Below, piece after piece: positions 45,656 through 55,883 of a stretch of 64,000 bases of DNA. Position numbers and translations under genes: made by a program. A model generated the notes under the pieces. That model had not been told where the DNA came from. It made no database searches and saw only the letters and a program-made list of their open reading frames with translations. The stretch is from positions 1 through 64,000 of the forward strand of contig NZ_JMIH01000024.1 of NCBI RefSeq assembly GCF_000714815.1, written 5' to 3'. The stretch's first letter is position 1. Each line of letters begins with the position of its first letter. This DNA is from Anditalea andensis (lineage in GTDB: Bacteria > Bacteroidota > Bacteroidia > Cytophagales > Cyclobacteriaceae).

Positions 45656-46906
45656 CTAATAGTTTAGGTGGCTCATATTCCTTATCTCTGATACGATTTT
45701 ATTCCCGTATGCAGACCATGTGTACTTTTCTGCATGAAGCCTGGCGAGGTTTCCCATCTCCAATACCTTATTTCTATTATTTGCAAACCATTCTATTTTT
45801 TCTGCTATTTTCTCCGGAGACCGGATAGGAACCATAAAGCCGGTCAAGCCTTCAATAACCAAATCAGCTCCACCTGTATTTGGTGTGATGATCAATGGCA
45901 ATCCTCTGCTCATGGCTTCCTGCATCACAAGGGCCCTACCTTCTACTATTGAAGGAAGGCAAAAAACATCACAGGTACCCATCAGATCCAAAACTTCTTG
46001 ATGCGACCTGCCGGGCTCATAGGTAAAGGAAGAAAATTCCTTTCTATAAAATGACATGTCTGTCAATAGTGTACCCATTACGATTAATTCAACATCTACC
46101 CGGTTGAGCTTTTTTATGGCGTTGAACAAATCCCCCAAGCCTTTTCTTTGTCCCATTCCACCTACAAACAAAACCCTGAGTTTGGAATTTTTACTTTCCT
46201 TTAATTTCAAATGAGTATAAGATAAAGGTGAACCAAAGGGAGACATAATAATTTTTTTGCTTTTAATTCCTATAGGCAGAGAATCTAACACAAAAGAACC
46301 AGGCCCTACCACTACGTCAGCTAAATGAAGCTCCATAGTCTTTCTTTTCAATTTCGCTGGAGAGTCTAGGATACCACCGCCAAGCGTAGGGGCCCAGTCA
46401 GGTAATCTATCAGCTTCTTCTTCCAGCAATTTTTTGGAAAACTCCCAATAGGCTATTGGTAAATCGTATATACACTTAATGCCAAGTTTTTTGGCTACAG
46501 TAAAAGTGGCTAAAGCACCATCTTCGTAAGCATAAACGAAATCTATGTTTTTGCTATGATGCATCCGTTCAAGTGTATTTGCAACTTTAAGGTCGAGATT
46601 TTTATATACCGCATCTATGGACGCCAATCCTTTTTCATGCTTTACCAAAGATTTTAATCCAAGCTTGGGGAAGAGTAGCCGTGCTAATTCCAGCATGGGA
46701 AAAGTAGTTATCATTTCGCCGGGTATATCAAAGTTTCTTCTCAGTAATTCGGTTCTGATCTTATAGGGCAGTAATTTAAGATAAGATGCATTTCTATCTG
46801 GTGCAATAGTAGTGGCGTAACCGGACAATATTCCTTGTTGATTAAAAGCTTCCAATATTGCTCTTACATTACTATTTCCCGTAGGATGGGTGACATAGAT
46901 ATTCAT
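45656..46906 (-). CDS. Glycosyltransferase family 4
   Basis: A GT-B enzyme of about 416 residues. I prefer the ATG at 46906 (MNIYVTHPTGNSN) over the TTG at 46945. The acceptor half has FNQQGILSGYATTIAP, FVYAYEDGALATFTVAKKLGIKCIYDLP and a VVGPGSFV segment. The donor half has LRVLFVGGMGQRKGLGDLFNAI and DVFCLPSIVEGRALVMQEAMSRGLPLIITPNTGGADLVIEG. The catalytic E-x7-E motif is present. It is in the middle of the exopolysaccharide operon and ends just before the polymerase gene. Confidence 0.88.
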   Translation of the reverse strand: MNIYVTHPTGNSNVRAILEAFNQQGILSGYATTIAPDRNASYLKLLPYKIRTELLRRNFDIPGEMITTFPMLELARLLFPKLGLKSLVKHEKGLASIDAVYKNLDLKVANTLERMHHSKNIDFVYAYEDGALATFTVAKKLGIKCIYDLPIAYWEFSKKLLEEEADRLPDWAPTLGGGILDSPAKLKRKTMELHLADVVVGPGSFVLDSLPIGIKSKKIIMSPFGSPLSYTHLKLKESKNSKLRVLFVGGMGQRKGLGDLFNAIKKLNRVDVELIVMGTLLTDMSFYRKEFSSFTYEPGRSHQEVLDLMGTCDVFCLPSIVEGRALVMQEAMSRGLPLIITPNTGGADLVIEGLTGFMVPIRSPEKIAEKIEWFANNRNKVLEMGNLARLHAEKYTWSAYGNKIVSEIRNMSHLNY

Positions 46907-46952
46907 ATTACAGCGGAATGGCGGACATAGATATAAAAAAGTCAAATATTAG

Positions 46953-48035
46953 TTAAGGGTTCATCCATGAATTGAAATCCTTTCCTATGGCCTCCCAACT
47001 TCTATTTTTCCAAAACCAATCGTACAATGCCTGACTTTTTTCTGAAATGCTTCCTGATTTTAATTCATGTTTGAGTTCATCAGGTCTTATGATATATTTA
47101 CCAGGTGGATCTACTAATGTTAGTGGTACTTCACAAACTACAGGCACACCGTGGGCCGCCAATGAAGCAAATGATCCTGATTTGCTCAAGCTGTCGGCAT
47201 TTTGGCCAACCAAAGCCACCTCTGAGGTTAAAAAGTAATCTGTGATATCGTTTCCAAACAATGGTCCAGTCTGGATAAGGACGCCTTTTCCAAATATGGT
47301 ATTGGCTATATTTAGTTCTTGTTGGCTATATTTAGTATCTATTGGGCCAATAGCTATCAGCTGATGAATAAATCCAGACTTATGACAATCATACAGAATG
47401 TTCTTAAATTTATCGATCGTCCATAACCTTGTATGAGGTAATCCAAAAACCACCCATTGTCCGGGTTTACGTACATGTTTGAATGCCATATGGCATTCGT
47501 TAGGGATAATATTTGTTCCGATGATACTTCTATGTACCTCTTTGCCTGGCTTGATAGTAGATATAAGGTTTTTCTGGTCTGCAGTGAATGCTGCCACATC
47601 ATCTGCCATTTTAAGAATGGATTTGCCACTTATTGAGTACAAACTGTTTAGGATTTTATGGTGTATTTTTAAATCTATCGAGTTGTTCCATAATTCGTGA
47701 ATAAGCACATATATCCTGTTAGACTTATTTTCTTTTTTCAATCTTTTTAAACGTTTTAATAAGCTTATAGGCATACCAAAGCTTTGGTAGGCAGTAGGTG
47801 TGTAATTAAGCATGATATCATGGGGAGTATTGGAAGATAGCGCGCGATCCAGCAAGGTTTCCCAATGCTCGATTATGGGCCCTCCTTTTTGAGTCAAATT
47901 CATGGGTAGAAGTGCTACTCCTAATTCAACTTTATCATAATATGTCTGAAGTTGAAGGGCTACATTATAGCAATAATCACTCATTCCACAAACTTCAGGA
48001 GGCGCTGACCTAGATAATACAATTAGATTTTTCAT
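46953..48035 (-). CDS. GT-B-like glycosyltransferase
   Basis: A 360-residue protein that starts NLIVLSRSAPPEVCGMSDYCYNVALQL, which resembles the opening of GT4 enzymes. Its donor half is less typical: QWVVFGLPHTRLWTIDKF, LIAIGPIDTKYS, VALVGQNADSLSKSGSFASLAAHGVPVVCEVPLT. An exact E-x7-E motif is not obvious, so it may be a diverged or non-standard member. It lies between two clear GT4 genes in the same operon, which supports a role in repeat-unit assembly. Confidence 0.65.
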   Translation of the reverse strand: MKNLIVLSRSAPPEVCGMSDYCYNVALQLQTYYDKVELGVALLPMNLTQKGGPIIEHWETLLDRALSSNTPHDIMLNYTPTAYQSFGMPISLLKRLKRLKKENKSNRIYVLIHELWNNSIDLKIHHKILNSLYSISGKSILKMADDVAAFTADQKNLISTIKPGKEVHRSIIGTNIIPNECHMAFKHVRKPGQWVVFGLPHTRLWTIDKFKNILYDCHKSGFIHQLIAIGPIDTKYSQQELNIANTIFGKGVLIQTGPLFGNDITDYFLTSEVALVGQNADSLSKSGSFASLAAHGVPVVCEVPLTLVDPPGKYIIRPDELKHELKSGSISEKSQALYDWFWKNRSWEAIGKDFNSWMNP

Positions 48036-48088
48036 GCAATTGATATGGGAAAGAATGGTATAAAAAATTACTTGGCTTAATACTAGGA

Positions 48089-49135
48089 TTATGATGTGAG
48101 AAAAGCATTTCTATAAAATGAGATGTCTTTTAAAAAATGTTTTAATGATTCTTTGCTTAACATTGCTGCATTACCATATTCCTCTTCATTCATACTGGCA
48201 GCTATCTGCATACAGCGTTTTAGATCTTCTACGTCTCCCGGGATAGCAAGGAGGGCACTAGGCCCCCCCGATTCTGGTAAGCCGCCATCTATAGTTACTA
48301 TGGCAGGAACTCCCACATTTCTGGCTTCAATTGGAGTCAATCCCAGATCCTCCTGGGTATTTGCTGGGGCCAGTAACCACTTGCTGTTTGCTATAAACTT
48401 ATATTTTTTTTCATCTGATACAAACCCGGGTAAGGAAACTATTATTTTGAGTTCTTTAACCAGTTCTAGTACCTCTTCTTTTAAGGGGCCATCTCCCAAG
48501 ATTGTCAGCGGGTGTTCGTTTTTATCAAAATTTGAAAGTGCATATGCCTGCAAAATTTCCTTGATTCCCTTATTTTTAATCCATCTTCCCACAAAAATAA
48601 ATCCTTTCCTGTTTTCTATAGGAGCTTCTTTCGTAGGTAGGTTACAGACCGTAGGTATACAGCTGCTTTTCAAACTTTTTTGTTTGGGTTCCCAGCTATT
48701 CCATACAAAATGGGAATTGAACCATCTTTGGGTAGCCATTTTAATGGTCCATGACCAAAGCATCGAATGAAGGCTTATTCCTTCCATTTTCCTGTTGTGT
48801 ACTGTCAAGAATATTTTTTTTTGCCTACAATACGCAGGGATTATTATATCGGGTGGCATGTTTTGAGCATGGACCACATCCGCCCATTTGATCAAATTAA
48901 ACAAGTTTTTTGTACCACGGTGAACATACTGCGTATTTGGACAGGCCTTTATAGCCATTTGCTTAAGATGTGGGTTAGGCACAGCTCCTTTGACCATTTT
49001 ATAGCAAAGGCATACCTCAAATTCTGTCCACTCACAGGCTGCTTTTGCTATCGTCATCATAAATGCTTCTATTCCACCATAGACACCCTGTGATGCTCCT
49101 ATGATAAGGAGTTTTACTTTAGTTGGCTCTTCCAT
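48089..49135 (-). CDS. Glycosyltransferase family 4
   Basis: A 348-residue GT-B enzyme. It starts KLLIIGASQGVYGGIEAFMMTIAKAA with the GGIE loop common in GT4 enzymes. The donor half shows GFIFVGRWIKNKGIKEILQAY, LTILGDGPLKEEVLELVKEL and SKWLLAPANTQEDLGLTPIEARNVGVPAIVTIDGGLPESGG. Glu residues in EDLGLTPIEA match the catalytic motif. Its start overlaps the end of the GT2 gene by 17 bases, consistent with translational coupling in the operon. Confidence 0.9.
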   Translation of the reverse strand: MEEPTKVKLLIIGASQGVYGGIEAFMMTIAKAACEWTEFEVCLCYKMVKGAVPNPHLKQMAIKACPNTQYVHRGTKNLFNLIKWADVVHAQNMPPDIIIPAYCRQKKIFLTVHNRKMEGISLHSMLWSWTIKMATQRWFNSHFVWNSWEPKQKSLKSSCIPTVCNLPTKEAPIENRKGFIFVGRWIKNKGIKEILQAYALSNFDKNEHPLTILGDGPLKEEVLELVKELKIIVSLPGFVSDEKKYKFIANSKWLLAPANTQEDLGLTPIEARNVGVPAIVTIDGGLPESGGPSALLAIPGDVEDLKRCMQIAASMNEEEYGNAAMLSKESLKHFLKDISFYRNAFLTS

Positions 49136-50066
49136 GAATAAGCATTAAAGAAGCATAGATCAGTTGTATGATCCTTTTAAATCCACCCAAAGTAAAAATT
49201 TTATCCCGGTGAAACGGAGAAAAATAGATGGACCAGCCATCAGATACCTTCCCTTTTTGGATAGCTTCCACTACAGCAGGAGCAGATTTTCTGGATAAAG
49301 CTATTTGTACCAGCCTATCCCTGTCCAGGCTTGACCTGTAGTAGGGCAATATTAATTTATAAGCCCGATATGCAAAATCTGTATTTGATAAGGATATGGA
49401 ATTTTTTGTTAATCTGTATTTAGAGGTGAACCTGTCCAAATAGCCAAGTTTGTATCCCGCTAATCCTATTCTAAAACCAAAATCAAAATCACAGGCATCA
49501 CCCACTTCAGGTGCGTTTCGATAGGAAATTTGTTTTGCAATTTTCGTCCTAAGTAAGTATCCATTGTTTGGGATTTGCTGGATAAGGCCTGCTTCAAAAC
49601 TATTGATATTATTTCCTTCATATGTTGGTGTCCTGAAATAAAGATTATTAAAATAATCAGAATGCTCCAAATCAATTTTATCTGACTCATCTATAAGATA
49701 TTGTTTTCCGTATACCATATCTATATGTGGGTAGGAGGATATATAATCTGTCATATCCTTCAAGGCAGTATTCACCAGCATATCATCATCGTGAAGCAAA
49801 ACAAACCATTCACTATGTGTAAGGGCAATGAGGGCATTTACATTGTTGGCCTGGCCCTTAGACACAGGATGTTTATGATAATTGATTTTAACTGGCAGAT
49901 GATTGGTTTGCACCAATTGTTCTACCAATAGCTTACTGGCTTCATTTTTCGAATCATCACCTATGATAATTTCTGAAGGCAAAAATGTTTGATCTAGGCA
50001 GCTTCTTATAGCCCGGATCAAAAAATCAGGTCGATTGTATGTAGGAATACAAATACTTATAGTCAT
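49119..50066 (-). CDS. Glycosyltransferase family 2
   Basis: A 315-residue GT-A enzyme. It starts TISICIPTYNRPDFLIRAIRSCLDQTFLPSEIIIGDDSK, with the DDS nucleotide-binding motif, and has VLLHDDDMLVN as the metal-binding DxD equivalent. The C-terminal part is mostly helical and shows no long membrane anchor. It is the second gene of the minus-strand exopolysaccharide run after the flippase and overlaps the next GT4 gene. It would transfer a sugar onto the growing lipid-linked oligosaccharide. Confidence 0.92.
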   Translation of the reverse strand: MTISICIPTYNRPDFLIRAIRSCLDQTFLPSEIIIGDDSKNEASKLLVEQLVQTNHLPVKINYHKHPVSKGQANNVNALIALTHSEWFVLLHDDDMLVNTALKDMTDYISSYPHIDMVYGKQYLIDESDKIDLEHSDYFNNLYFRTPTYEGNNINSFEAGLIQQIPNNGYLLRTKIAKQISYRNAPEVGDACDFDFGFRIGLAGYKLGYLDRFTSKYRLTKNSISLSNTDFAYRAYKLILPYYRSSLDRDRLVQIALSRKSAPAVVEAIQKGKVSDGWSIYFSPFHRDKIFTLGGFKRIIQLIYASLMLIHGRAN

Positions 50067-50171
50067 GAAACCCTATATTTAAGACGATCATTTGAAAAAC
50101 ATTATAATTTTATACTGAAGTTATTATAGGCTATGCTTGGGCTCTTTCTTTTAATGCTTAGCTATAGTTCA

Positions 50172-51494
50172 CTATGTCCTATAGGGCAATGTGGAACTTT
50201 TAAGGGTTTTGTTATAACAATAGACAATTAAAGTCAAGGCTTGAGTAGATGCCACTACTATTCCGAAATATAAAGCGCCCTGCAAAGTACCCATATCGAA
50301 AACAATAATTGAAACTGTAGTCGAGATGATGCTTATCAAGATATAAATCATTGGATGAATGATCCAACCTCGACTGGTATTTAAGGCAAAAAAGCACTGG
50401 GTGAGTAAAGAAGCACAGCTTCCCCCAATCGATAAAAGCAATTCTTTGTTTAAACCTTTGTATTCATCGCCTAATAACCAAAGTATGGGTGATGAACCAA
50501 AGTAGGCTGTAGTGAGTATCAAAATAACTAATACGATCAACAATACCGAAACCGATAGTAGATATTTTTTCAGTATTATCTTGGACTCAGGTAACCGGGC
50601 AAATCTCGGTGTGAAAAGCATATTGAATATCATTATAAAAACAGTTACTATGGTACCGATTCTGGCCAAAGCACCAAGACTAGCCAGGGCTACTGTGGAT
50701 CCTATAAATGAAATTATCCAATAGGTTATCTGACTGCTCAAACAATAATAGATCGTTTCGGGTAGCATTCTGTTAACTTTCTGTAAAATTTTTTTTCTTA
50801 TCTGAATACTGGTTTCTTTTGTTTCCTCCGCGTTTTGATAGGCTAATTTTTTTATACCAATATTTCCTATGATCTGTGGTATGCCACTGGCGATTATAGC
50901 CACAGCTGTAAAGGGGAAAATAAAAATTATGGAAACTGTCATTAGAAGCCTCCCCGCTGCGACTCCTATCTGATTTTTTTGCAATGGCTGGACGGTTTGA
51001 TTTAACCTAGGTATGATATTGAGCAGCGAGCCAGATAATGCTGCAAAAAATGCTGGTAGTATGGCAGCTATGATTAAAAAGGTATTCACCCAGGAAGCAT
51101 CCTGGTTTCTTAGTAAGTATAGTAGTATTGGAACTGCTATCATTAAACTCACAAATGCAAATTTTCTGCGTAATGCTAAACCCGTCTGCAGTACGATACC
51201 TAATTTGGACTTTTCTTGCCAAACCTTTCCTCCTTCAGACATTACACCTGCTGATATGCCGCCATCAGTTAATGCTATCATGGCTCCTAACATGGTATTT
51301 GCCAGGGTATAATAGGCATACTCTTCAATTGAAAGCATGCGGATTATTATAATCCCACAAATTAACCCCAATGCTTGGATGAGTCCTTGGGCTCCTCCGG
51401 TAAATAGAACCAATTTTATCAAATTACCATATTGGTGATAATTGATCGTTCTTTTGCTTTGGATTACCGGTGTGTTAACGATTTCCTTAAACAA
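50172..51494 (-). CDS. Wzx-like polysaccharide flippase
   Basis: A 440-residue MATE-like membrane protein with about twelve helices, starting from a TTG with no nearby ATG. The first helices read LIKLVLFTGGAQGLIQALGLICGIIIIRML, and the helix pattern continues to the C-terminus. It matches the polysaccharide biosynthesis (Wzx/RfbX) family. It is the first gene of the minus-strand run and would flip the undecaprenyl-linked repeat unit to the periplasm for Wzy. The upstream 936-base gap probably contains the operon promoter. Confidence 0.85.
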   Translation of the reverse strand: MFKEIVNTPVIQSKRTINYHQYGNLIKLVLFTGGAQGLIQALGLICGIIIIRMLSIEEYAYYTLANTMLGAMIALTDGGISAGVMSEGGKVWQEKSKLGIVLQTGLALRRKFAFVSLMIAVPILLYLLRNQDASWVNTFLIIAAILPAFFAALSGSLLNIIPRLNQTVQPLQKNQIGVAAGRLLMTVSIIFIFPFTAVAIIASGIPQIIGNIGIKKLAYQNAEETKETSIQIRKKILQKVNRMLPETIYYCLSSQITYWIISFIGSTVALASLGALARIGTIVTVFIMIFNMLFTPRFARLPESKIILKKYLLSVSVLLIVLVILILTTAYFGSSPILWLLGDEYKGLNKELLLSIGGSCASLLTQCFFALNTSRGWIIHPMIYILISIISTTVSIIVFDMGTLQGALYFGIVVASTQALTLIVYCYNKTLKSSTLPYRT

Positions 51495-52445
51495 GTCTTT
51501 TATTCGTAAAAGTTTTGAGAATTTTTACTTCACACTTATTGGGCAGAGGAGACCTTGCTGAATAAGAAGCTACTATTTTTAGGTAGGGGGTACTATGGGT
51601 TACAGCTTCGCCCGGTCAATACCATTTTGCAGATATTTTAGGTCGGGATTAATAATTAAATATGGACTGATATAAATAGTACCCTTAACAATTTTCTTTT
51701 TGTTTAAGGTAATATTACGTGTTAGGGATACCAGTTTAGGTCTCTCTAATAAGAATGTTGGTATTTTGGGCTGTTAATTGATATGTAAGTCAAAAATTAT
51801 AATACGAAATACATTTTATTTTATATTATATGGATTTAAAATTGGAAATAACTTTAGATTTAATCATTTCTTTTCGGTAAGTGGGCTTAATTTATAGACC
51901 AGTGAGGGTATCTCTACGGTGAAATATTATATTTCAGGTGATTACCACTATCAAAATATCTCTAAATATCTATGGGTAATAAACTCACCATATTATCAAT
52001 GGGCAGTATTTTCGTTACCATCTCTCATGGAATAAGATCAGTTTTAGTAGTAATATGGTAAGGGTATGCTAAGTGAAGTAAGGTGTCAGGCCTTTGTGAC
52101 TAGTATTAATTATTAATGTCAGTTTTTTTTAGTCAGTCATATTTGACCATACTACGCGAGAAGCAATACATGACCAAGTATGTAGCATGTTTTTTTAATT
52201 GAAATAAAATATAGGCCTCTCACATCTTAATCTGAGACATACTGCCATTGCTAAACCTGAAAATTTCAACTAAAGTAAAAGATCCATATACCATAAGTTT
52301 GGGTATTCATTAAGTAGATTCATGGGGTAGATTTTCTACAAGATTGCTTGACTTTATTTCTCCCTAATTCGCATAATGATAATGGCAACTCATCGAAAAT
52401 TCCTTTTTGCAAGTGGGCTAAAACATAAGTTTGACATGTATAAAA
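51495..52445. other. Divergent promoter region of the exopolysaccharide locus
   Basis: About 950 AT-rich bases between the flippase gene (minus) and the WecG/TagA-like gene (plus). No credible gene, RNA or IS remnant was found. The region should hold the promoters for both directions. Confidence 0.4.
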
Positions 52446-53201
52446 ATGGACAAGCCTATGAAATCCAACGTTATAAATATTTTAGGAATTGATTTTTTTA
52501 ATGGACATGTGAAAGAGGTAGTCGAGAATTTAAAAAAAGGAGGACTTTTGGTGGTTCCTTCAGGGCCTGGTCTGGCCTCTATATCAAGTGATATCACCTA
52601 TTATAGATCGCTAAAGGCAGCTGATGTAGTAATTGCCGATAGTGGATATATGGCATTGATATGGAATACCACCCATTCTAAAAAGGTGAATAGAATATCT
52701 GGACTTGAATTTTTAAACACATTTTTTTCTGATGAAGAGATTCGCAAGGATTCTGATATTTTATTAGTTAATCCAAGAGAAATTGAAGCTGCGCTTAATT
52801 TGTCCTATTTAAACGGTAATGGGTTTAGTGTTTCGAAAGAAAACTCTTATATAGCCCCCATTTACGGAAAAGAAAATATAGAGGATGAAGCTTTGATGAA
52901 GTTATTGGAAGAAAAAAAACCAAGATATGTAATCATAAATCTAGGTGGAGGGGTCCAGGAAATCCTAGGTGCATACCTGAAAAACAATCTCAGTTATAAA
53001 CCTGCTATAATATGTACAGGTGCGGCCATTGCTTTTCTTACCGGTGAACAGGCACATATCCCTTATTGGGCCGATAAACTTTTTCTGGGCTGGCTGATGA
53101 GGTGTATAGAAAAACCTAAACAATTTGTACCCAGATATATAAATGCATTAAAACTTGTGACTATTATGTTGCAGTATAATCCTAAAACTCAGATTAATTG
53201 A
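52446..53201 (+). CDS. WecG/TagA/CpsF-type glycosyltransferase (GT26)
   Basis: A 251-residue enzyme of the WecG/TagA family, which adds the second sugar (for example ManNAc) to undecaprenyl-linked sugars. It has ILGIDFFNGHVKEVVENLKKGG at the start, VVIADSGYMALIW with the likely catalytic Asp, RISGLEFLNTFF, and KPRYVIINLGGGVQEILGAYL. The usual ADG is ADS here. I chose the ATG at 52446 over the TTG at 52431; an ATG at 52458 is also possible. It is the only gene of the exopolysaccharide region on the plus strand. Confidence 0.82.
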   Translation: MDKPMKSNVINILGIDFFNGHVKEVVENLKKGGLLVVPSGPGLASISSDITYYRSLKAADVVIADSGYMALIWNTTHSKKVNRISGLEFLNTFFSDEEIRKDSDILLVNPREIEAALNLSYLNGNGFSVSKENSYIAPIYGKENIEDEALMKLLEEKKPRYVIINLGGGVQEILGAYLKNNLSYKPAIICTGAAIAFLTGEQAHIPYWADKLFLGWLMRCIEKPKQFVPRYINALKLVTIMLQYNPKTQIN

Positions 53202-53271
53202 TAGCATAAAAAATATAATAATCCCTATAATAGTTGATCATCTAAACTGATAAAATTGGTATTAAATATGA

Positions 53272-53991
53272 TCACTCTTCTACTATGGCAGCTAAGCGCT
53301 CAAAAATACTTTCAGTATCTTTTTGTTGCATATAATTGATTATAATTATCTCTTCATCTATCGTAGAAATGATCAAATAGGGGCCTTGTTTTGAATGGAC
53401 CAGTAACCGGCTTTTGCCGAATCCATCAACAGTAAAAAAACCTTTTCTTATAGGTCCTAAACTTAACCCGTTTGTGCGGCCCCTAATGCCGGGCCTTTTG
53501 CCGGTCAATTTGACATTTTCTATTTTAGCATAGTCTATTTCTGTACCGTACATACCGGTGAATTTTATTGAATCTTGATGGAAATGAACGCTGGAGGGGA
53601 TTAATCCGTAGCCTATACCTCCTATTGAAAATACAAGTACAAACCCAGCAAAATAATTTTTTAGCTTTGACTTTGTATCTTTATCTTTATTTTGGTCAAA
53701 ACGGTTAGCTCGTATTACGATATACATAATGCCAATTAATATTACGATAAGAATAAAGGTATTGGCTATCATAATCATACCTATCCATTTAAATGTGTAG
53801 TATCCAAAAATGATTATCAATCCTATGGCAATAAATCCATTGCGTATATAGGTCGATAATCCTTCAATATCCACATTGTCTTTTTGGGCTTTGGTCATCG
53901 TATTGTACCCTGAGATGAGGTTAGGGAATAATTTCACGAAAAAACCTGTACCAATTATCAACATGCCTGCTATTAACCCTGTTAAATCCAT
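53272..53991 (-). CDS. DUF3784-like membrane protein with a PH-like C-terminal domain
   Basis: A 239-residue membrane protein. The N-terminal half has four hydrophobic segments and the DUF3784-like motif LFPNLISGYNTMTKAQKDN. The C-terminal half (about 130-239) is soluble and beta-rich: HFHQDSIKFTGMYGTEIDYAKIENVKL, FFTVDGFGKSRLLVHSKQGPYLIISTIDEEIIIINY. This resembles bacterial PH-like domains attached to membrane proteins. The function is unknown. The gene stands alone between the exopolysaccharide locus and a secreted hydrolase gene. Confidence 0.68.
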   Translation of the reverse strand: MDLTGLIAGMLIIGTGFFVKLFPNLISGYNTMTKAQKDNVDIEGLSTYIRNGFIAIGLIIIFGYYTFKWIGMIMIANTFILIVILIGIMYIVIRANRFDQNKDKDTKSKLKNYFAGFVLVFSIGGIGYGLIPSSVHFHQDSIKFTGMYGTEIDYAKIENVKLTGKRPGIRGRTNGLSLGPIRKGFFTVDGFGKSRLLVHSKQGPYLIISTIDEEIIIINYMQQKDTESIFERLAAIVEE

Positions 53992-54122
53992 TATATGATG
54001 ATTAAATGTGAAGTAAAGTAAAGGTGTTGAAAAATTGAGAACACTGGTTTGGTTTTTTTTGAATCTGGATTTTAAAACATCATTTCAGTATTACTGATAA
54101 TATTAGAGTTTTTACCTACAGA

Positions 54123-55076
54123 TTATTTTTTGATGAAGTCTTTTATTACGCTTATCAATTCATCCGAAATGGGTAAAGTAGGATTGTTATAAGTAGCTAT
54201 ATTGGCCTGTCTGTCTCCCTCTACTATCTTGAAAATGTGGTTCATATTATCAATAATAGCCAATTGGGCCGTGTGGTTTGCCTTTGAAAGATATGTAGCT
54301 TCTTCTGTAGATACTTGAATATCATTTGTTCCCTGTATTATAAGGGCCGGAATGGGAAGTCGGTTTACTTCATTTAATGGGTCATAATTAAACCAAGAAA
54401 TCATGTATGGCTGTACGCTTGGCCTGAACAATGAATATAACATGGGATTCACATTTTCTACTGTTTTCCCACTTTTTAAACTGTCAATAATAGGAAAGGA
54501 TGCATCCTGGATTTCCTTCGGTTGGCCGCTTAATTGTTCTTTTAAGATTTTGTCTGCAGACTGTCCGGCCCCAGAGATAGAGATAAATTTGTCTGCATGA
54601 GTGGCCGCTATCATACCAATCAAAGAACCCTCACTATGTCCGATAACAACGACATCCGAAAACCGCGTATCTTCATTTAGCAAGGATATCCATTCTTTTG
54701 CATCAGTTATATAATCTTCAAATCGAATATCTACTTCGTTTTTTCCAGCTAGCCTACTTTCCGCAATTCCCCTCTTGTCAAATCTTAACGTCGCAATGCC
54801 GTATTGTGATAAGGCAATTGCAAGCATTTTCAACGAATTGTTTTTCATCATTGGAATGTTTCCGTCTCTATCGGTCGGTCCAGATCCCGCTATTATCAAT
54901 GCCACAGGTATGTTTTCAGATTTTTCAGGTGTCATCAATGTACCGAAAATATCTCCCGTTTTTGTTTTTAAGGTGATTTTCGTTTCTATAAAAACGGTGT
55001 CATTGGAGTCCTTAATAGATGCGTAAAGAAATGATGAACTTAAAAATAGGACTAAAACAATAATTGCTTTTTTCAT
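54123..55076 (-). CDS. Secreted alpha/beta hydrolase
   Basis: A 317-residue serine hydrolase with a signal peptide (about 1-19, ending LYAS), so it probably acts in the periplasm. The oxyanion region is IIAGSGPTDRDGN. The nucleophile is Ser148 in VIGHSEGSLIG, the acid is likely Asp in IQGTNDIQVS, and the His is in IDNMNHIFK. It resembles YqiA/esterase-type proteins with a lid between residues 170 and 230. The substrate is unknown; it could be an esterase or peptidase-like acyl hydrolase. No operon partner is evident. Confidence 0.87.
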   Translation of the reverse strand: MKKAIIVLVLFLSSSFLYASIKDSNDTVFIETKITLKTKTGDIFGTLMTPEKSENIPVALIIAGSGPTDRDGNIPMMKNNSLKMLAIALSQYGIATLRFDKRGIAESRLAGKNEVDIRFEDYITDAKEWISLLNEDTRFSDVVVIGHSEGSLIGMIAATHADKFISISGAGQSADKILKEQLSGQPKEIQDASFPIIDSLKSGKTVENVNPMLYSLFRPSVQPYMISWFNYDPLNEVNRLPIPALIIQGTNDIQVSTEEATYLSKANHTAQLAIIDNMNHIFKIVEGDRQANIATYNNPTLPISDELISVIKDFIKK

Positions 55077-55883
55077 TTTGATCTTTATAATAATGATTTC
55101 GGATATTTAAAGTATGCTATATGTATTTTTATTATGATGTCTCTTTTTTATTGAAAACTATTAAGGAACTCTATTGGCAATTATACCATCAACTTCCTAT
55201 AGATAATCATATTAAAATAAAGATAAGGATAAATTTTATTTAAATAAAACGCCTATGATTAAATGGTATAGGATAAAATTAAAAATTTAATATAGATATA
55301 AAATGGAACTGCGTAATTTTAATTGAGTGTTTATTTAGGTTTGACAAATAGAGTAATATAAATTTCTAAGTGATCTAATAATAACTTCTCAATAGACCAT
55401 ATATCATAGGGGGGTGGTGAATAAAATGTTTGTTACATGAATTATCAGTACTTTCTTTAATCTGAACTTAATCCCACTATAGGCTCATAACAGGAAGGTA
55501 TTCGTCCTGTAGTCACCATCAGCGATATTTACTCAATAAACCTTCTGACTAAATATCTTAAAAATTCTTTTAATTCTCTTGTTCTAAATTTATTTTGATA
55601 AATGTATTATATAATCAAATTAATGTATATGATTAATATAATCTTGATATTTAAAATAATATTTTATCATGATGGTTTAGCGCCGAATTTTCTAATAAAT
55701 AAATTTTTGCTATCCTTACATGTAAATAGGAGTCATGATCTGATTATCCAAAGTGGATTTAAAAAAGGAACAGTTTATATGGGGTAGCAAAACTTTGTAA
55801 TGAAGATTCCTTTGGAATAAAATTCAAATATCATTCTAAACAAATTATCCTCCTAATTTCAAATCAGCATAGCACCGTATCAT
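55077..55883. other. Intergenic region, no gene seen
   Basis: 807 AT-rich bases between divergent genes. A small hairpin ACAGGA (55490-55495) / TCCTGT (55505-55510) is visible. Short open frames here have no family resemblance. Promoters for the hydrolase (minus) and the sensor kinase (plus) are expected. Confidence 0.4.
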
